NCBI RefSeq assembly: GCF_003815875.1
Contig: NZ_CP033924.1
Coordinates: 5,394,001-5,458,000, forward strand
Length of the DNA: 64,000 bases
DNA from: Chryseobacterium lactis
Lineage (GTDB): Bacteria > Bacteroidota > Bacteroidia > Flavobacteriales > Weeksellaceae
Direction of reading: 5' to 3'
The notes under the pieces are model-generated. The model worked only from the letters and a program-made list of their open reading frames with translations, was not told where the DNA came from and made no database searches. This document shows, one piece after another, positions 17,158 to 26,528 of this stretch. How positions within the stretch are numbered: the stretch's first letter is position 1; each line of letters starts with the position of its first letter. The position numbers and the translations under genes were made by a program.

Positions 17158-19947
17158 ATGAAAAAACAACTCCACAAGAGCATTGTGCTACTTGCCTTAT
17201 TTTCTGCTGGCTATGCTTTTGCACAGAGCCAGATTTTGGAAGGTAGGGTATTGGACGAGAAAGATAACACCCCTATAGAAGGAGTAAAAGTAAAAGTAAA
17301 TGATCAGGAAGTAACGACTGACATTTCCGGATACTACTCTATCAACCTTTCACCCGGTACCAACTATATCATAACGGTAAGCTCCAACGGATACAACAGA
17401 AAAGAGATCAGTGAGGTTATTGTAAAAAACGATGGCAATACTCACCTTGATATCGTTCTTGACAAACCATCTGCCAAAGAAAAGGAAATTGAGGGAGTTG
17501 TGATCAGATCAAACGCCAGAAAAGAAACCATAGCCTCTACCATCGGATTACAAAAAAATGCCGGAGTAGTTTCTCAGGTTATCGGAGTTGAAGCCATCAA
17601 AAGAAGTCCGGACAGAAACACAGGCGAAGTTCTGAAAAGAGTTTCAGGGGTAAGTTTATTTGACGGAAAATATATTGTAGTGAGAGGTCTGTCAGACCGT
17701 TATAATCAGGCTATGTTGAATGGTATTCAGTTATCAAGTACTGAGCCTGACAGAAAGACTTTCTCTTTCGACCTTTTCCCAGCCAACGTTATCGAAACGC
17801 TTGTCATCAACAAGACCTTCATTCCTGAATATACCGGTGAATGGGCAGGTGGATTAATCCAGGTGAATACGAAAGATATTCCTAATAAAGATTTCTTTAA
17901 TGTACAAGTTGGTGTAGGAGGAAATACAGCAACCATGGGCCAGGAATTCTTCATGCAAAAAGGTGGAAAATGGGATTTTGTAGGAATTGATGATGGAACC
18001 AGAAAGCTACCAACCAATATGCCTGCAAAAAATGCTTTCAGTATTTTGACCGAGGCTCAGAAAACAGAAATCGGTAAAGGATACACAAAAAATCTTGGTT
18101 ATAATAGTGTTGGTTATCCTGAGAACATCAGTTTACAGCTGGACGGAGGTTTCAATACCAAAGTTTTCGGAAAAGATTTGGGAGTGATTGCCGTTTTAAA
18201 TTACAGCAACAGTAAAAGAAGAACTGAATCTACCAACCGTTTCTTTACCATCAACAACCAACTTGCCGATACCAACTTTGATTATTTTACTGAAAAATAC
18301 AGCAATGATGTTATTCTGGGAGGGATGTTGAACCTTTCTTTAAAGCTTAACAGCAACAACAAAATTTCCCTGAAGAACATCATCACCAACAATACGGTGA
18401 ACCATATGTCTTTCAGAACAGGAAAAGATTTTGAATTCGATCCGATTAACGGAACCAATATTATCGCAAGGGAAATAGGATTCAAGCAGACCACGTTCTA
18501 TAATTCTACCCTTACCGGTACTCATAAAATAGACGCTCTTGGAGGATTTACTGTAAACTGGTACGGAAGTTTCGGAATCCTAGATCAGTATATTCCTTTA
18601 TTACAGCGTTTACAGTACAATCAATATACTGACCAACCGGGAAGTCCTTATTTAGCGTTGATCTCTAATGGACTTTCTCAGAAGTCAGGAAGTGTTTTCT
18701 ATTCTACACTAAGCGATTATCTTTATAATGCAGGTGGAGATATCTCTAAAACATTTACTTTATTCGGACAAAAGCAGACGATCAAAGGAGGATATTTATT
18801 CCAGGTAAAAGACAGGGTTTACAATTCAAGACCATTCTCAGTACGACTTGAAAGATCTAACCAGGGATTACTTTCTCAACCTTTCGAAACGATTTTCAAT
18901 CCAGAGAATTTTGGTACTGATGGTAGATTTACTTTTGATGAAATTGCCGGAAACCAATACCGATATATTGCCAACACCATCCTTAATGCAGGATATTTAC
19001 AGTTTGACAACAACTTCACACCTTGGTTAAGAGCCATCTGGGGATTAAGAGTTGAGAACTTTGACCAGTTGGTAGGAAGCACAAAAAGAAGTGATGACCG
19101 TTTTGTAAATACCCGTGTCACAGACTTCTTACCTGCACTTAACCTGACTTTCAAGGTAAATCCAAAAATGAATATTCGTCTTGCCGGTTCACAAACTGTT
19201 GTAAGACCTGAGTTCAGAGAGGTTTCTCCTTTAGCATATTATGATTTTGATTTGGGAGCTACTGTCATCGGTAACAAGTCTATTGAAAGAACTAAAATTA
19301 CAAGTGCTGACCTTCGTTGGGAATTTTATCCAAGAAACGGAGAGATCATTTCCGTAGCAGGTTTCTATAAAAACTTCAAAAAACCAATCGAGTTATATTT
19401 CAATCAATCAGGGGTAGGAACGAGTAATACCTTCAACTACCTTAACGTAGATAAGGCTGATGCTTACGGAATTGAAGCTGAATTCAGAAAAAAACTTGAT
19501 TTTGTAAGTGCACTTAGAAACTTTACATTGGGTGGAAACTTCGCTTACATCAAGAACAGAGTAACGGATGAGGCTACCAAAATCGACAGACCGATGCAGG
19601 GGCAGTCTCCTTACACGATCAACCTAAGTCTTCAGTATGATGCTGAAAAATCAGGATGGTCTTCTACTGTTCTTTTCAACATGATTGGAAGAAGAATTCT
19701 TTATGTAGGAAATGATCAGGTTCCACCAATCTGGGAAGCTCCAAGACCTCTTTTAGATTTCCAGGTAGCTAAAAAAATCTGGAACAAAAAAGGAGAAATC
19801 AAACTTAATATTTCTGACATCCTGAACCGTCGTGCAAAATTCTATCATGATCTTAATGACAACGGTAAATACGACAACAAAGATGCTCTTGCTATAGAAA
19901 GAGTAACAGGAACCAATATCAGTTTAACACTGGGATACAATTTTTAA
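17158..19947 (+). CDS. TonB-dependent receptor with N-terminal carboxypeptidase-regulatory-like domain
   Basis: This outer-membrane active transporter has a signal peptide (1-22, ending AFAQ), then a carboxypeptidase regulatory-like beta-sandwich (about 26-105: LEGRVLDEKDNTPIEGV), a plug domain (about 115-235: GEVLKRVSGVSLFDGKYIVV, RGLSDRYN) and a 22-strand-type barrel ending LTLGYNF. It is not of the SusC class and has no SusD partner; the next gene is a beta-helix lipoprotein 38 bp downstream. It lies divergent from a PhoBR-like two-component system with phased repeats in front, which suggests phosphate- or stress-controlled uptake. The substrate is unknown. Confidence 0.92.
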   Translation: MKKQLHKSIVLLALFSAGYAFAQSQILEGRVLDEKDNTPIEGVKVKVNDQEVTTDISGYYSINLSPGTNYIITVSSNGYNRKEISEVIVKNDGNTHLDIVLDKPSAKEKEIEGVVIRSNARKETIASTIGLQKNAGVVSQVIGVEAIKRSPDRNTGEVLKRVSGVSLFDGKYIVVRGLSDRYNQAMLNGIQLSSTEPDRKTFSFDLFPANVIETLVINKTFIPEYTGEWAGGLIQVNTKDIPNKDFFNVQVGVGGNTATMGQEFFMQKGGKWDFVGIDDGTRKLPTNMPAKNAFSILTEAQKTEIGKGYTKNLGYNSVGYPENISLQLDGGFNTKVFGKDLGVIAVLNYSNSKRRTESTNRFFTINNQLADTNFDYFTEKYSNDVILGGMLNLSLKLNSNNKISLKNIITNNTVNHMSFRTGKDFEFDPINGTNIIAREIGFKQTTFYNSTLTGTHKIDALGGFTVNWYGSFGILDQYIPLLQRLQYNQYTDQPGSPYLALISNGLSQKSGSVFYSTLSDYLYNAGGDISKTFTLFGQKQTIKGGYLFQVKDRVYNSRPFSVRLERSNQGLLSQPFETIFNPENFGTDGRFTFDEIAGNQYRYIANTILNAGYLQFDNNFTPWLRAIWGLRVENFDQLVGSTKRSDDRFVNTRVTDFLPALNLTFKVNPKMNIRLAGSQTVVRPEFREVSPLAYYDFDLGATVIGNKSIERTKITSADLRWEFYPRNGEIISVAGFYKNFKKPIELYFNQSGVGTSNTFNYLNVDKADAYGIEAEFRKKLDFVSALRNFTLGGNFAYIKNRVTDEATKIDRPMQGQSPYTINLSLQYDAEKSGWSSTVLFNMIGRRILYVGNDQVPPIWEAPRPLLDFQVAKKIWNKKGEIKLNISDILNRRAKFYHDLNDNGKYDNKDALAIERVTGTNISLTLGYNF

Positions 19948-19985
19948 CAATATAATCTAATAAAAATAATTTAATTCTTTATAAC

Positions 19986-21395
19986 ATGAAAAAGTTCGTT
20001 TTATATTCTTTAATGCTTGGCGCTCTAGTATCCACTACCGCATGTAGAAATATAGAGGAAGATGGGCCAACCATCGTTCAAGGTGGAGGTAACGGAAACG
20101 GAGAGACTGAAAACCTTATTCTTTCAGGAAAAATCACATCTAATCTTACCCTTAAAGCTAATAAAATATATAAGCTGAGAGGACTAGTATATGTAACAAA
20201 CGGAGCAACCTTAACGATAGAGCCAGGTACAAAAATTGTAGGTGAGGCTGATAAAAATGGTGCTTTGATCATTACCAAGGGAAGTAAAATCATGGCAGAA
20301 GGTACTGCTGCGAACCCAATTATCTTCACTTCAGAAAAACCAAGTCCGAAAAGAGGAGACTGGGCGGGTGTTGTAATTTTAGGTAATGCACCTACCAACG
20401 CATCTTTTGGTGGACAAAACGGAGTTGGAGAAATTGAAGGAGGTATCAACAACTCTGAGGGACTTGGTCTTTACGGAGGTACTAATGCAGCTGACAACAG
20501 CGGTATCCTAAAATATGTAAGAATTGAATACGCAGGATATGCTTTCTTACCGGATAAAGAGATCAACGGATTAACGTTCGGAGGTGTTGGTAACGGTACA
20601 ACGGTAGATTACGTAGAAGTTGCTTACGCTAATGATGATAGTTTTGAGTGGTTCGGAGGAACGGTAAACTGTTCTCACCTTATTTCATACAAAGGTCTTG
20701 ATGATGATTTCGATACAGACAACGGTTTCTCAGGAAATATCCAGTTTGGTATCGCGGTAAGAGATTCTCAGGTAGCTGACGTTTCCGGTTCTAACGCATT
20801 TGAATCTGATAATGATGCTAACGGTTCTTCTTTAACGCCTCAGACATCAGCAACATTCTCTAACATGACGATCATCGGGCCAATCAATTCTTCTGCTCCG
20901 GGTTCAATCAACTCACTATTCCAGAATGCTTTACAGATCAGAAGAAATTCTTCAATCTCTGTATTCAACTCTGCATTCACAGGATTCCCGGTTGGTTTAT
21001 TCATTGATGCCACTAAAGGAACTCCAACAGACAATAATATTGTTGGTAATAAATTATTCTTTGAAAACAATATCCTTGCTGGAAACACAACTCCTTTAAA
21101 ATTCGGAGCTTCTACATCGTCTCCAACAAGTTATACATTAGCCGATCTTACCACATGGTTTAATGCTAAAGGAAATACGATTCTTGCTTCTACAGCTGAT
21201 GTAAAACTTGCAGGTGCTTGGGCTCCGGCAGGAACTACTCCAAACTTCGCTCCAGCAGCAGGCTCACCATTATTAACAGGAGGAACATTTACAAATGCTA
21301 AATTAACTTCTTGGTTCAAACCGGTAACATACAGAGGTGCAGTAGCTGATGCTAATGATACTTGGTATGCAGGTTGGACAAACTATAATTTATAA
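19986..21395 (+). CDS. Beta-helix surface lipoprotein
   Basis: This 469-residue lipoprotein (lipobox TTAC, Cys20) is probably displayed on the outer membrane. After a Gly/Asn-rich linker, residues about 50-400 are a right-handed parallel beta-helix. Its ladder phrases include GATLTIEPGTKIVGEA, GALIITKGSKIMAEG, PIIFTSEKP and YVRIEYAGY. It follows the TonB receptor by 38 bp and is very likely its operon partner. A single receptor plus beta-helix lipoprotein pair would fit ligand capture and import, but no catalytic or binding residues can be named. A transcription terminator follows directly. Confidence 0.85.
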   Translation: MKKFVLYSLMLGALVSTTACRNIEEDGPTIVQGGGNGNGETENLILSGKITSNLTLKANKIYKLRGLVYVTNGATLTIEPGTKIVGEADKNGALIITKGSKIMAEGTAANPIIFTSEKPSPKRGDWAGVVILGNAPTNASFGGQNGVGEIEGGINNSEGLGLYGGTNAADNSGILKYVRIEYAGYAFLPDKEINGLTFGGVGNGTTVDYVEVAYANDDSFEWFGGTVNCSHLISYKGLDDDFDTDNGFSGNIQFGIAVRDSQVADVSGSNAFESDNDANGSSLTPQTSATFSNMTIIGPINSSAPGSINSLFQNALQIRRNSSISVFNSAFTGFPVGLFIDATKGTPTDNNIVGNKLFFENNILAGNTTPLKFGASTSSPTSYTLADLTTWFNAKGNTILASTADVKLAGAWAPAGTTPNFAPAAGSPLLTGGTFTNAKLTSWFKPVTYRGAVADANDTWYAGWTNYNL

Positions 21396-21424
21396 AATAC
21401 AGTAGTTAGATTAATTTTAAATAG

Positions 21425-21458
21425 AAAGCCTTTGGAGATATTTTCCAGAGGCTTTTTT
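21425..21458 (+). terminator. Terminator of the TonB receptor/beta-helix operon
   Basis: AAAGCCTTTGGA (21425-21436) pairs with TCCAGAGGCTTT (21444-21455) with one G-U pair. The stem is followed by a T run. Confidence 0.85.
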
Positions 21459-21613
21459 AATGCATTTATGTCATCTTGCAGATTTCGGGGAAGTATAAAG
21501 TTAAGAGATGTTAATATTGGGAAATCCCGCGGATCAATGTTAAGAACAAAAAAGGCTATTTTTTCTGTAAGTTTCGGCTAAATCCAATGGTATCTGATTT
21601 TTTATATTTGAGC

Positions 21614-21625
21614 GGGCTAAAGCCC
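21614..21625. repeat. GGGCTAAAGCCC hairpin repeat
   Basis: One copy of the short palindromic repeat found repeatedly between 21.6 and 32.9 kb. It is followed by ACTCCTATTGATA, related to the usual ATTTCTATTGA flank. The gap between the beta-helix gene and the amidohydrolase gene (21396-21814) otherwise holds two terminators and a heptamer repeat, and no gene. Confidence 0.7.
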
Positions 21626-21670
21626 ACTCCTATTGATATTGTAGTGCAGACTTTGATGCTTAACCACTAT

Positions 21671-21741
<71 letters not shown>

Positions 21742-21742
21742 T

Positions 21743-21772
21743 AAAAAAGGCCACCAGAAAACTCCAATGGCC
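21743..21772 (-). terminator. Terminator after the cytosolic amidohydrolase gene
   Basis: On the minus strand GGCCATTGG (21764-21772) pairs with CTGGTGGCC (21749-21757), with three G-U pairs and a 6-base loop. TTTTTT follows. Confidence 0.7.
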
Positions 21773-21814
21773 GATTACAAAAAACAAGTGTATAAAAAAT
21801 ATATATACTTTTAT

Positions 21815-23053
21815 TTAACTTCTCCAAAACAGGTTCCCGTCATTCATCAGGGCTTCTATTTTCGAGATTCTTGAAACGGCTTCTGCAGAGCATGAAGCAT
21901 CTGTAAGGATGATTGCTGCTTCATCACCGGCTTTCGGCCACTGCTGTTTTCCTTTTTCATCCAATGGAAGAATGCTTTGCGTTGCAAACTGCAGTGCTCT
22001 TGACAAAGCAAGTTCTGTAGCATATCCATACAATTCAGCAATGAGATTAGCTTTCTGCAACATATTTCCTGATCCGAATGTACTCCAGTAATCCTGAACA
22101 TTATCATTTCCTATCAATACCTCTACTCCGTATTTTTTCAATGTCGGAATAGGCATTATGGTTCCTTTGAAAGGAACAGAAGAGGCAATTCCTACTTTAC
22201 CTTCTGCTAGTCTTTCAGCAATTTGTTCTGTTTCTTTTGACGAAAGATGACCTAAAGCAAAAGCATGACTTACAAATGTTTTGCCTTGAAGTGTTGGATT
22301 TTCAATGGTTTTATCGATGAGGTAATTGATGGTTTTCATTCCGGAATCTCCTACTTCATGTAAGTGAATATCTATTCCTTTACCATGATCCAAAGCAAGT
22401 TGTACGGTAAAATCCATTACTTTTTCAATACTTCCGTCAATACTGAACGGATCAAGGCCACCAATAAAGCCTACACTTTTCAATTGTGCAGCCTCTTTCA
22501 TCAACGGCGCTGACTCGGTATAATACACTCCATGCTGCGGAAAAGCTACCAACTCGGCTTTAAAAGAATCTCTTTTGTTTTCAAGAGCTTGTTCAAGATG
22601 TTCAAGAGATTTTAATCCGGAAGTGGGGTCAATATTAAAGTGAGTTCTTGCAAAATGAGTTCCGTAATGTTGTTGGAGACTGATCAGCTGTTCTGCCCTA
22701 TCCACCGACGTTTTCAGCAACTCGGGAATAATCTTCTGCTCATAAGTGATCATATCTTTCACCGTTTTCCTTTTTGGCGAAAGGGCTTGCCAGGGAAGTC
22801 CATACAATGTTTTATCAAGGTGAATGTGCATATCCCTGAAGGCTGGAAGCATCAGATAACCTTTAGCATCAATGGCATCAGAAGCAGGATTATTTGCCAG
22901 CACTGATTTTATTTTTCCATCTTCAATATCAATGCTGAAAAGGGCAGTTTTTGTTCCGATTACTTCTTCATTGTCATATTCAAAACCTGTTTCCAGGCGT
23001 ACATTTTTCAGAGAATATTTTCCTTTTGCTTTTAACTGATATGGAAATTGCAT
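21815..23053 (-). CDS. Cytosolic amidohydrolase, cytosine deaminase/AtzC-like
   Basis: This metal-dependent hydrolase of the amidohydrolase superfamily is related to cytosine deaminase and AtzC-type aminohydrolases. Metal ligands are visible as HIH in DMHIHLDKT (about 75-83), His in DIHLHEVGD, His in FVSHAFALG and Asp in IGNDNVQDYW. There is no signal peptide, so it should act in the cytosol. It is 412 residues long. It is a paralogue of the exported protein at 24937-26277, sharing stretches such as SCSAEAVSRIS and AFPQHGV. The AraC-type regulator lies immediately upstream (80 bp) on the same strand. The substrate is unknown; a cyclic amide or amine is likely. Confidence 0.85.
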   Translation of the reverse strand: MQFPYQLKAKGKYSLKNVRLETGFEYDNEEVIGTKTALFSIDIEDGKIKSVLANNPASDAIDAKGYLMLPAFRDMHIHLDKTLYGLPWQALSPKRKTVKDMITYEQKIIPELLKTSVDRAEQLISLQQHYGTHFARTHFNIDPTSGLKSLEHLEQALENKRDSFKAELVAFPQHGVYYTESAPLMKEAAQLKSVGFIGGLDPFSIDGSIEKVMDFTVQLALDHGKGIDIHLHEVGDSGMKTINYLIDKTIENPTLQGKTFVSHAFALGHLSSKETEQIAERLAEGKVGIASSVPFKGTIMPIPTLKKYGVEVLIGNDNVQDYWSTFGSGNMLQKANLIAELYGYATELALSRALQFATQSILPLDEKGKQQWPKAGDEAAIILTDASCSAEAVSRISKIEALMNDGNLFWRS

Positions 23054-23080
23054 GTTTTAAAATTTTAACAATACAAAATT

Positions 23081-23107
23081 ACATCTGTTTCAAGGTAAAA
23101 CAGGTGT
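23081..23107 (-). terminator. Weak hairpin after the AraC-type regulator gene
   Basis: ACATCTGTTT (23081-23090) pairs with AAACAGGTGT (23098-23107) with one G-U pair. On the minus strand the T tract is poor, so termination may be partial. Confidence 0.4.
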
Positions 23108-23133
23108 ATCAATTATGTCTTGTTTTGTATGAA

Positions 23134-23979
23134 TTATTCTTTAAACTGAGAAGGCGTCATACCGGTTTGTGCCTTAAAAAATTTGGAAAAACTGGCGTGA
23201 TCATAAAATCCGAGATCATAAACAATATCTTTCACTGACATTTCCGAGACTTTTAAAAGACGCTTGGCTTCTAATAAAATACGATCCTGAATCAACGATG
23301 AAGCTGAAGAATTAAGATTTTTTTTACAAACAATATTGAGATAGTTTGCCGAAATATTAAGCTTATCTGCATAGAAAGAAACTGATCTTTCCGTTTTGAA
23401 ATGCTCATCAATCAAGTGTAGAAATTTGGAAATAATCGGATTTGAATGGTACATTTCAAAGTCTTTAAAAGCACCTTCCATACACTTGCTCACTAACAGG
23501 CCAATCAATTCACTTCTTTTCTGAATAAGTTCCCAGAAGATTTTTTCTTCATTCAATACTTTCTGAATGGCTTTAAATTCATACCTGAATGTTTCAAAAG
23601 CCTCTTTAGAAAGGTTAATAACGGGATGATTGTGATAATAGGAAGCCGAAAATCTCAACGAAGGCAAAAAGCTTTCAAACCAATCTCTGCTGATCATCAG
23701 CTGATAACCTATGGTTTCTTTTTCAATCACCCATTGATGCACCTGATCCGGAAAAACGAGATGAATCTGATAATCTTGTACCTGATATTCTGTAAAATCA
23801 ATCGTGTGGGATCCTACACCGTGTTCAAAAAGGTTGATGATAAAAAAATCGTGTTTATGAGGCTCATCGATGGAACGTGCCCCGTAGAGTTCATTAAACA
23901 GAAGATTACAGCCCTTGAGCTGATTCTCACTGAACTCCTGAATTCCTAAAATGGGAAAATGATCTGTATGATAACTCAC
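23134..23979 (-). CDS. AraC-family transcriptional regulator
   Basis: This 281-residue regulator has an N-terminal cupin-like sensing domain (about 20-130) and a C-terminal pair of helix-turn-helix motifs (about 183-281). The end shows DIVYDLGFYDHASFSKFFKAQTG, cut here to YDLGFYDHASFSKFFKAQ, followed by MTPSQFKE, the standard AraC signature. It lies between two paralogous amidohydrolase genes, so control of one or both in response to their substrate is likely. AraC proteins of this type usually activate transcription. The effector is unknown. Confidence 0.9.
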   Translation of the reverse strand: MSYHTDHFPILGIQEFSENQLKGCNLLFNELYGARSIDEPHKHDFFIINLFEHGVGSHTIDFTEYQVQDYQIHLVFPDQVHQWVIEKETIGYQLMISRDWFESFLPSLRFSASYYHNHPVINLSKEAFETFRYEFKAIQKVLNEEKIFWELIQKRSELIGLLVSKCMEGAFKDFEMYHSNPIISKFLHLIDEHFKTERSVSFYADKLNISANYLNIVCKKNLNSSASSLIQDRILLEAKRLLKVSEMSVKDIVYDLGFYDHASFSKFFKAQTGMTPSQFKE

Positions 23980-24017
23980 GCTACCTTAATTTCTTTTAAA
24001 ATTAATAAAATTCCCGG

Positions 24018-24070
24018 GAGAAAAAATTAAAATAACCACAAAAGAAACAAATGATGGATCTTTTGTGGTT
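24018..24070 (-). terminator. Terminator after the ankyrin lipoprotein gene
   Basis: AACCACAAAAGA (24034-24045) pairs perfectly with TCTTTTGTGGTT (24059-24070). On the minus strand a T-rich stretch follows. Confidence 0.75.
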
Positions 24071-24183
24071 AAGCACCAACTCAATTATATATCTAAGCGT
24101 ATATCAATAACAGAGAATAATCTGTTAAAAATTATTTTTGAGATTAAAAAAGCAATAAAAAATATTTGATTCGTAGATTTCAC

Positions 24184-24216
24184 AGCCTTGTCAAGGTTTA
24201 AAACCTTGACAAGGCT
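24184..24216. repeat. Perfect 16-bp inverted repeat
   Basis: The arm AGCCTTGTCAAGGTTT (24184-24199) is followed by one base and its exact reverse complement (24201-24216). It lies 30 bp downstream of the ankyrin gene stop, in front of the real terminator. It is probably a dispersed palindromic element rather than a terminator, since T tracts are missing. Confidence 0.75.
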
Positions 24217-24246
24217 ACGAATATTTTGGCTTACCAATACTTTATT

Positions 24247-24915
24247 CTAAGGCTTTAATATCCTTATAATTTCTTTAAATCCTAACGACTCTGCGTGTTG
24301 CAAAGGAGTTTTCCCGGAATGATCCGGAATATTGAGATCTGCTCCATGATCTTTTAAAATCTGAACAATCTCCTGATATTTCCCGCTTCCATTTCCCAGA
24401 ATAACCGCTTCCATTAAAGCCGTCCAACCCAATCGATTCACATGGTTGATTGGGAAACCTTTTGTTTTAACCAAAACTTTCACTGTTTCTACATGCCCGC
24501 GCTCACAGGCGGGAATCAAAGCTGTGCCGTTATATCTGTTGAACACATCAAAACGAGCTCCGTTTTCGAGAAACAATGCAACCAATTCGGTTTGCCCGGT
24601 TGCTCCGGCATACAAAAACGGACTGTCTAATTGATTATCCTGAAGGTTAACATCTGCTTTATAGGAAACCAGAAGTTTTGCCATCTCCATCTGCTTTTCT
24701 ATGGTTGCCAGCAGCAATAGAGAACGTCCTCTTTTGTCAGTGGTATTAACATCTGCCCCATTATTTAAAGCCGATTTTACGGCTGTAATATCATTAGCTT
24801 TCACAAAATCTACAATACTTTTCTGAGCCATAACATTTTCTTTTGAATGGTCATTATGTTTCATTTCACAGGCACTCAAACTGCCAAATACCAATAGAAA
24901 TATTAAGGTTTTCAT
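24247..24915 (-). CDS. Ankyrin-repeat lipoprotein
   Basis: This 222-residue lipoprotein (lipobox LSAC, Cys16) carries about five ankyrin repeats from residue 35 on. Typical phrases are NNGADVNTTDKRGRSLLLLA, cut here to GADVNTTDKRGRS, and NGTALIPACERGHVETVKVL and HGADLNIPDHSGKTPLQHA. Ankyrin repeats bind proteins. The role is not known, but periplasmic members in other bacteria accompany catalases and other stress enzymes. It starts 21 bp after the exported amidohydrolase stop codon, so the two are probably cotranscribed and may interact. Confidence 0.88.
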   Translation of the reverse strand: MKTLIFLLVFGSLSACEMKHNDHSKENVMAQKSIVDFVKANDITAVKSALNNGADVNTTDKRGRSLLLLATIEKQMEMAKLLVSYKADVNLQDNQLDSPFLYAGATGQTELVALFLENGARFDVFNRYNGTALIPACERGHVETVKVLVKTKGFPINHVNRLGWTALMEAVILGNGSGKYQEIVQILKDHGADLNIPDHSGKTPLQHAESLGFKEIIRILKP

Positions 24916-24936
24916 AGCTGAGCGTATTTGGTTATT

Positions 24937-26277
24937 TTAAAAAACCACATTTCCCTGGTATACCAACGATTCTACCTCCGAAATCCTTGATACAGCTTCT
25001 GCAGAACAGCTTGCGTTTAACAATACAAAATCTGCCTGATCTCCTGTCTTCGGCCATTGTTGAGTTCCTTTATCATCCAGCGGAAGAACATTGACAGTTG
25101 CCAGTTTTAAGCTTCTCGATAATAAAAACTCTGTTGAATAGCCGTACAACTGTGCCATTAGATTGGCTTTCTGAAGTACACTTCCCGTTCCGAAAGTATT
25201 CCAGTGGTCGACAATACTGTCATTTCCTGTAAGCACAGTTACATTATGCTTATATAGGGTTGGAATCGGCATCACCAGTCTTCCGAATGGGATCGTGGAA
25301 ACAATTCCTATCTGTGCTTCAGCCAACTTTTCAGCTACTTCTTCCTGTTTTGCTGCTTCTAATTTGGCTAAAATAAAACAGTGACTTAAATATGTTTTTC
25401 CTTTTAAGGAAGGATTTTCATTCACTTTATTGATAAGATATTCTACTGTTTTCAATCCAGAATCACCGGTTTCATGCAAATGGATATCAATTCCTTTTTT
25501 GTGATCCAATGCCAATTGAACCGTGAAATCTACTACTTTTTCAATATTACCGTCAACGTTGAAAGGATCAACGCCACCGATAAAATCAATATCCATTGCT
25601 GCTGCCTCTTTCAAATAAGGTGCAGAATCTGTGTAAAATACTCCATGCTGAGGAAAAGCAACCAATTCAGCACCAAATCCTTTCTTTTTATTGTCTAAAG
25701 CTTTCTGAAGATTTTTTAAAGACTGAAGCTTGGAAGTAGGTTCAATATTCACATGACTCCTGGCAAATGAGGTTCCTTTTGACTGCAATAATTCAATCAT
25801 TTTCTCGGCCTTGAAAGTTGAATTTTTGAGCATCTCAGGAAGCATTTTCTGTTCCAGCTCAATCATTCCCTTAATGCCGCCCGTTCTTTTTCTCACCGCC
25901 TGCCATTTATCACCATAAAAAGTTTTGTCTAAATGGATGTGCATGTCTTTAAATGCGGGAAGCATCAACAGACCTTTAGCATCTATAGCTTTGGAATTAG
26001 GTTGATTAGGAGCTATCCTGGTAATTTTTCCGTTTTCAATTTCAATATAAAAGAGATCGGTTTTCGTTGAAGCAACTTCCCCATCCTGGTATTCAAATCC
26101 TGTTTCAAGACGAACGTTTTTAAGGCTTAATTTTCCTTTTGCCGAAATATTTTTTTCATCAAAAAATGGAGATGCTGTCATGATATTAGGGAGTAAAGTT
26201 AATCCTGCCATTGCCAATGCTGAATTTCTTATAAAGCTTTTGCGGGATATATTATTGTCTGAAGTCTTCATTTCCAA
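24937..26277 (-). CDS. Exported amidohydrolase, paralogue of 21815-23053
   Basis: This is a second amidohydrolase of the cytosine deaminase/AtzC-like group, 446 residues, with the same metal-binding motifs (DMHIHLDKT, DIHLHETGD, LSHCFIL, TGNDSIVDHW). Unlike its paralogue it has an N-terminal export signal: SRKSFIRNSALAMAGLTLLP looks like a Tat signal with an Arg-Lys pair in place of Arg-Arg. It should therefore act in the periplasm. ATG at 26277 is used here; ATG two codons later (26271) is equally plausible because a promoter lies very close. The ankyrin lipoprotein gene follows in the same unit. Substrate unknown. Confidence 0.85.
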   Translation of the reverse strand: MEMKTSDNNISRKSFIRNSALAMAGLTLLPNIMTASPFFDEKNISAKGKLSLKNVRLETGFEYQDGEVASTKTDLFYIEIENGKITRIAPNQPNSKAIDAKGLLMLPAFKDMHIHLDKTFYGDKWQAVRKRTGGIKGMIELEQKMLPEMLKNSTFKAEKMIELLQSKGTSFARSHVNIEPTSKLQSLKNLQKALDNKKKGFGAELVAFPQHGVFYTDSAPYLKEAAAMDIDFIGGVDPFNVDGNIEKVVDFTVQLALDHKKGIDIHLHETGDSGLKTVEYLINKVNENPSLKGKTYLSHCFILAKLEAAKQEEVAEKLAEAQIGIVSTIPFGRLVMPIPTLYKHNVTVLTGNDSIVDHWNTFGTGSVLQKANLMAQLYGYSTEFLLSRSLKLATVNVLPLDDKGTQQWPKTGDQADFVLLNASCSAEAVSRISEVESLVYQGNVVF

Positions 26278-26288
26278 TCTATTTATGA

Positions 26289-26316
26289 CAAAATTAAAAA
26301 GAAGTGTTATGACAAA
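26289..26316 (-). promoter_or_regulatory. Predicted promoter of the exported amidohydrolase operon
   Basis: On the minus strand TTTG (26313-26316) is followed after 16 bases by TAATTTTG (26289-26296), an exact -7 match. The predicted start is only a few bases before the coding start. Confidence 0.5.
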
Positions 26317-26420
26317 AGTGTATGGTTTATTACAAAATCTGTATGATTTATGCTTGTTTATAGTCTAAATTATATGATTTATTATTTGATCAACTATTTT
26401 ACCGGCAAATATTTTTATAC

Positions 26421-26483
26421 GTTTGGGCTAAAGCCAATGGAATCCTTATTTCTTTGCCAATGGGCTAAAGCCCATTTCTATTG
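26421..26483. repeat. Two GGGCTAAAGCC hairpin repeats
   Basis: A degenerate copy (GGGCTAAAGCC, 26425-26435) and a full copy (GGGCTAAAGCCC, 26462-26473) are followed by ATTTCTATTGAATATTC. They belong to the same family as the copies near 21.6, 31 and 32.7 kb. No gene is present between 26278 and 26564. Confidence 0.75.
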
Positions 26484-26528
26484 AATATTCTTTCACCGAT
26501 ATTGTTATTTATCAAGCTAAGCAACATC

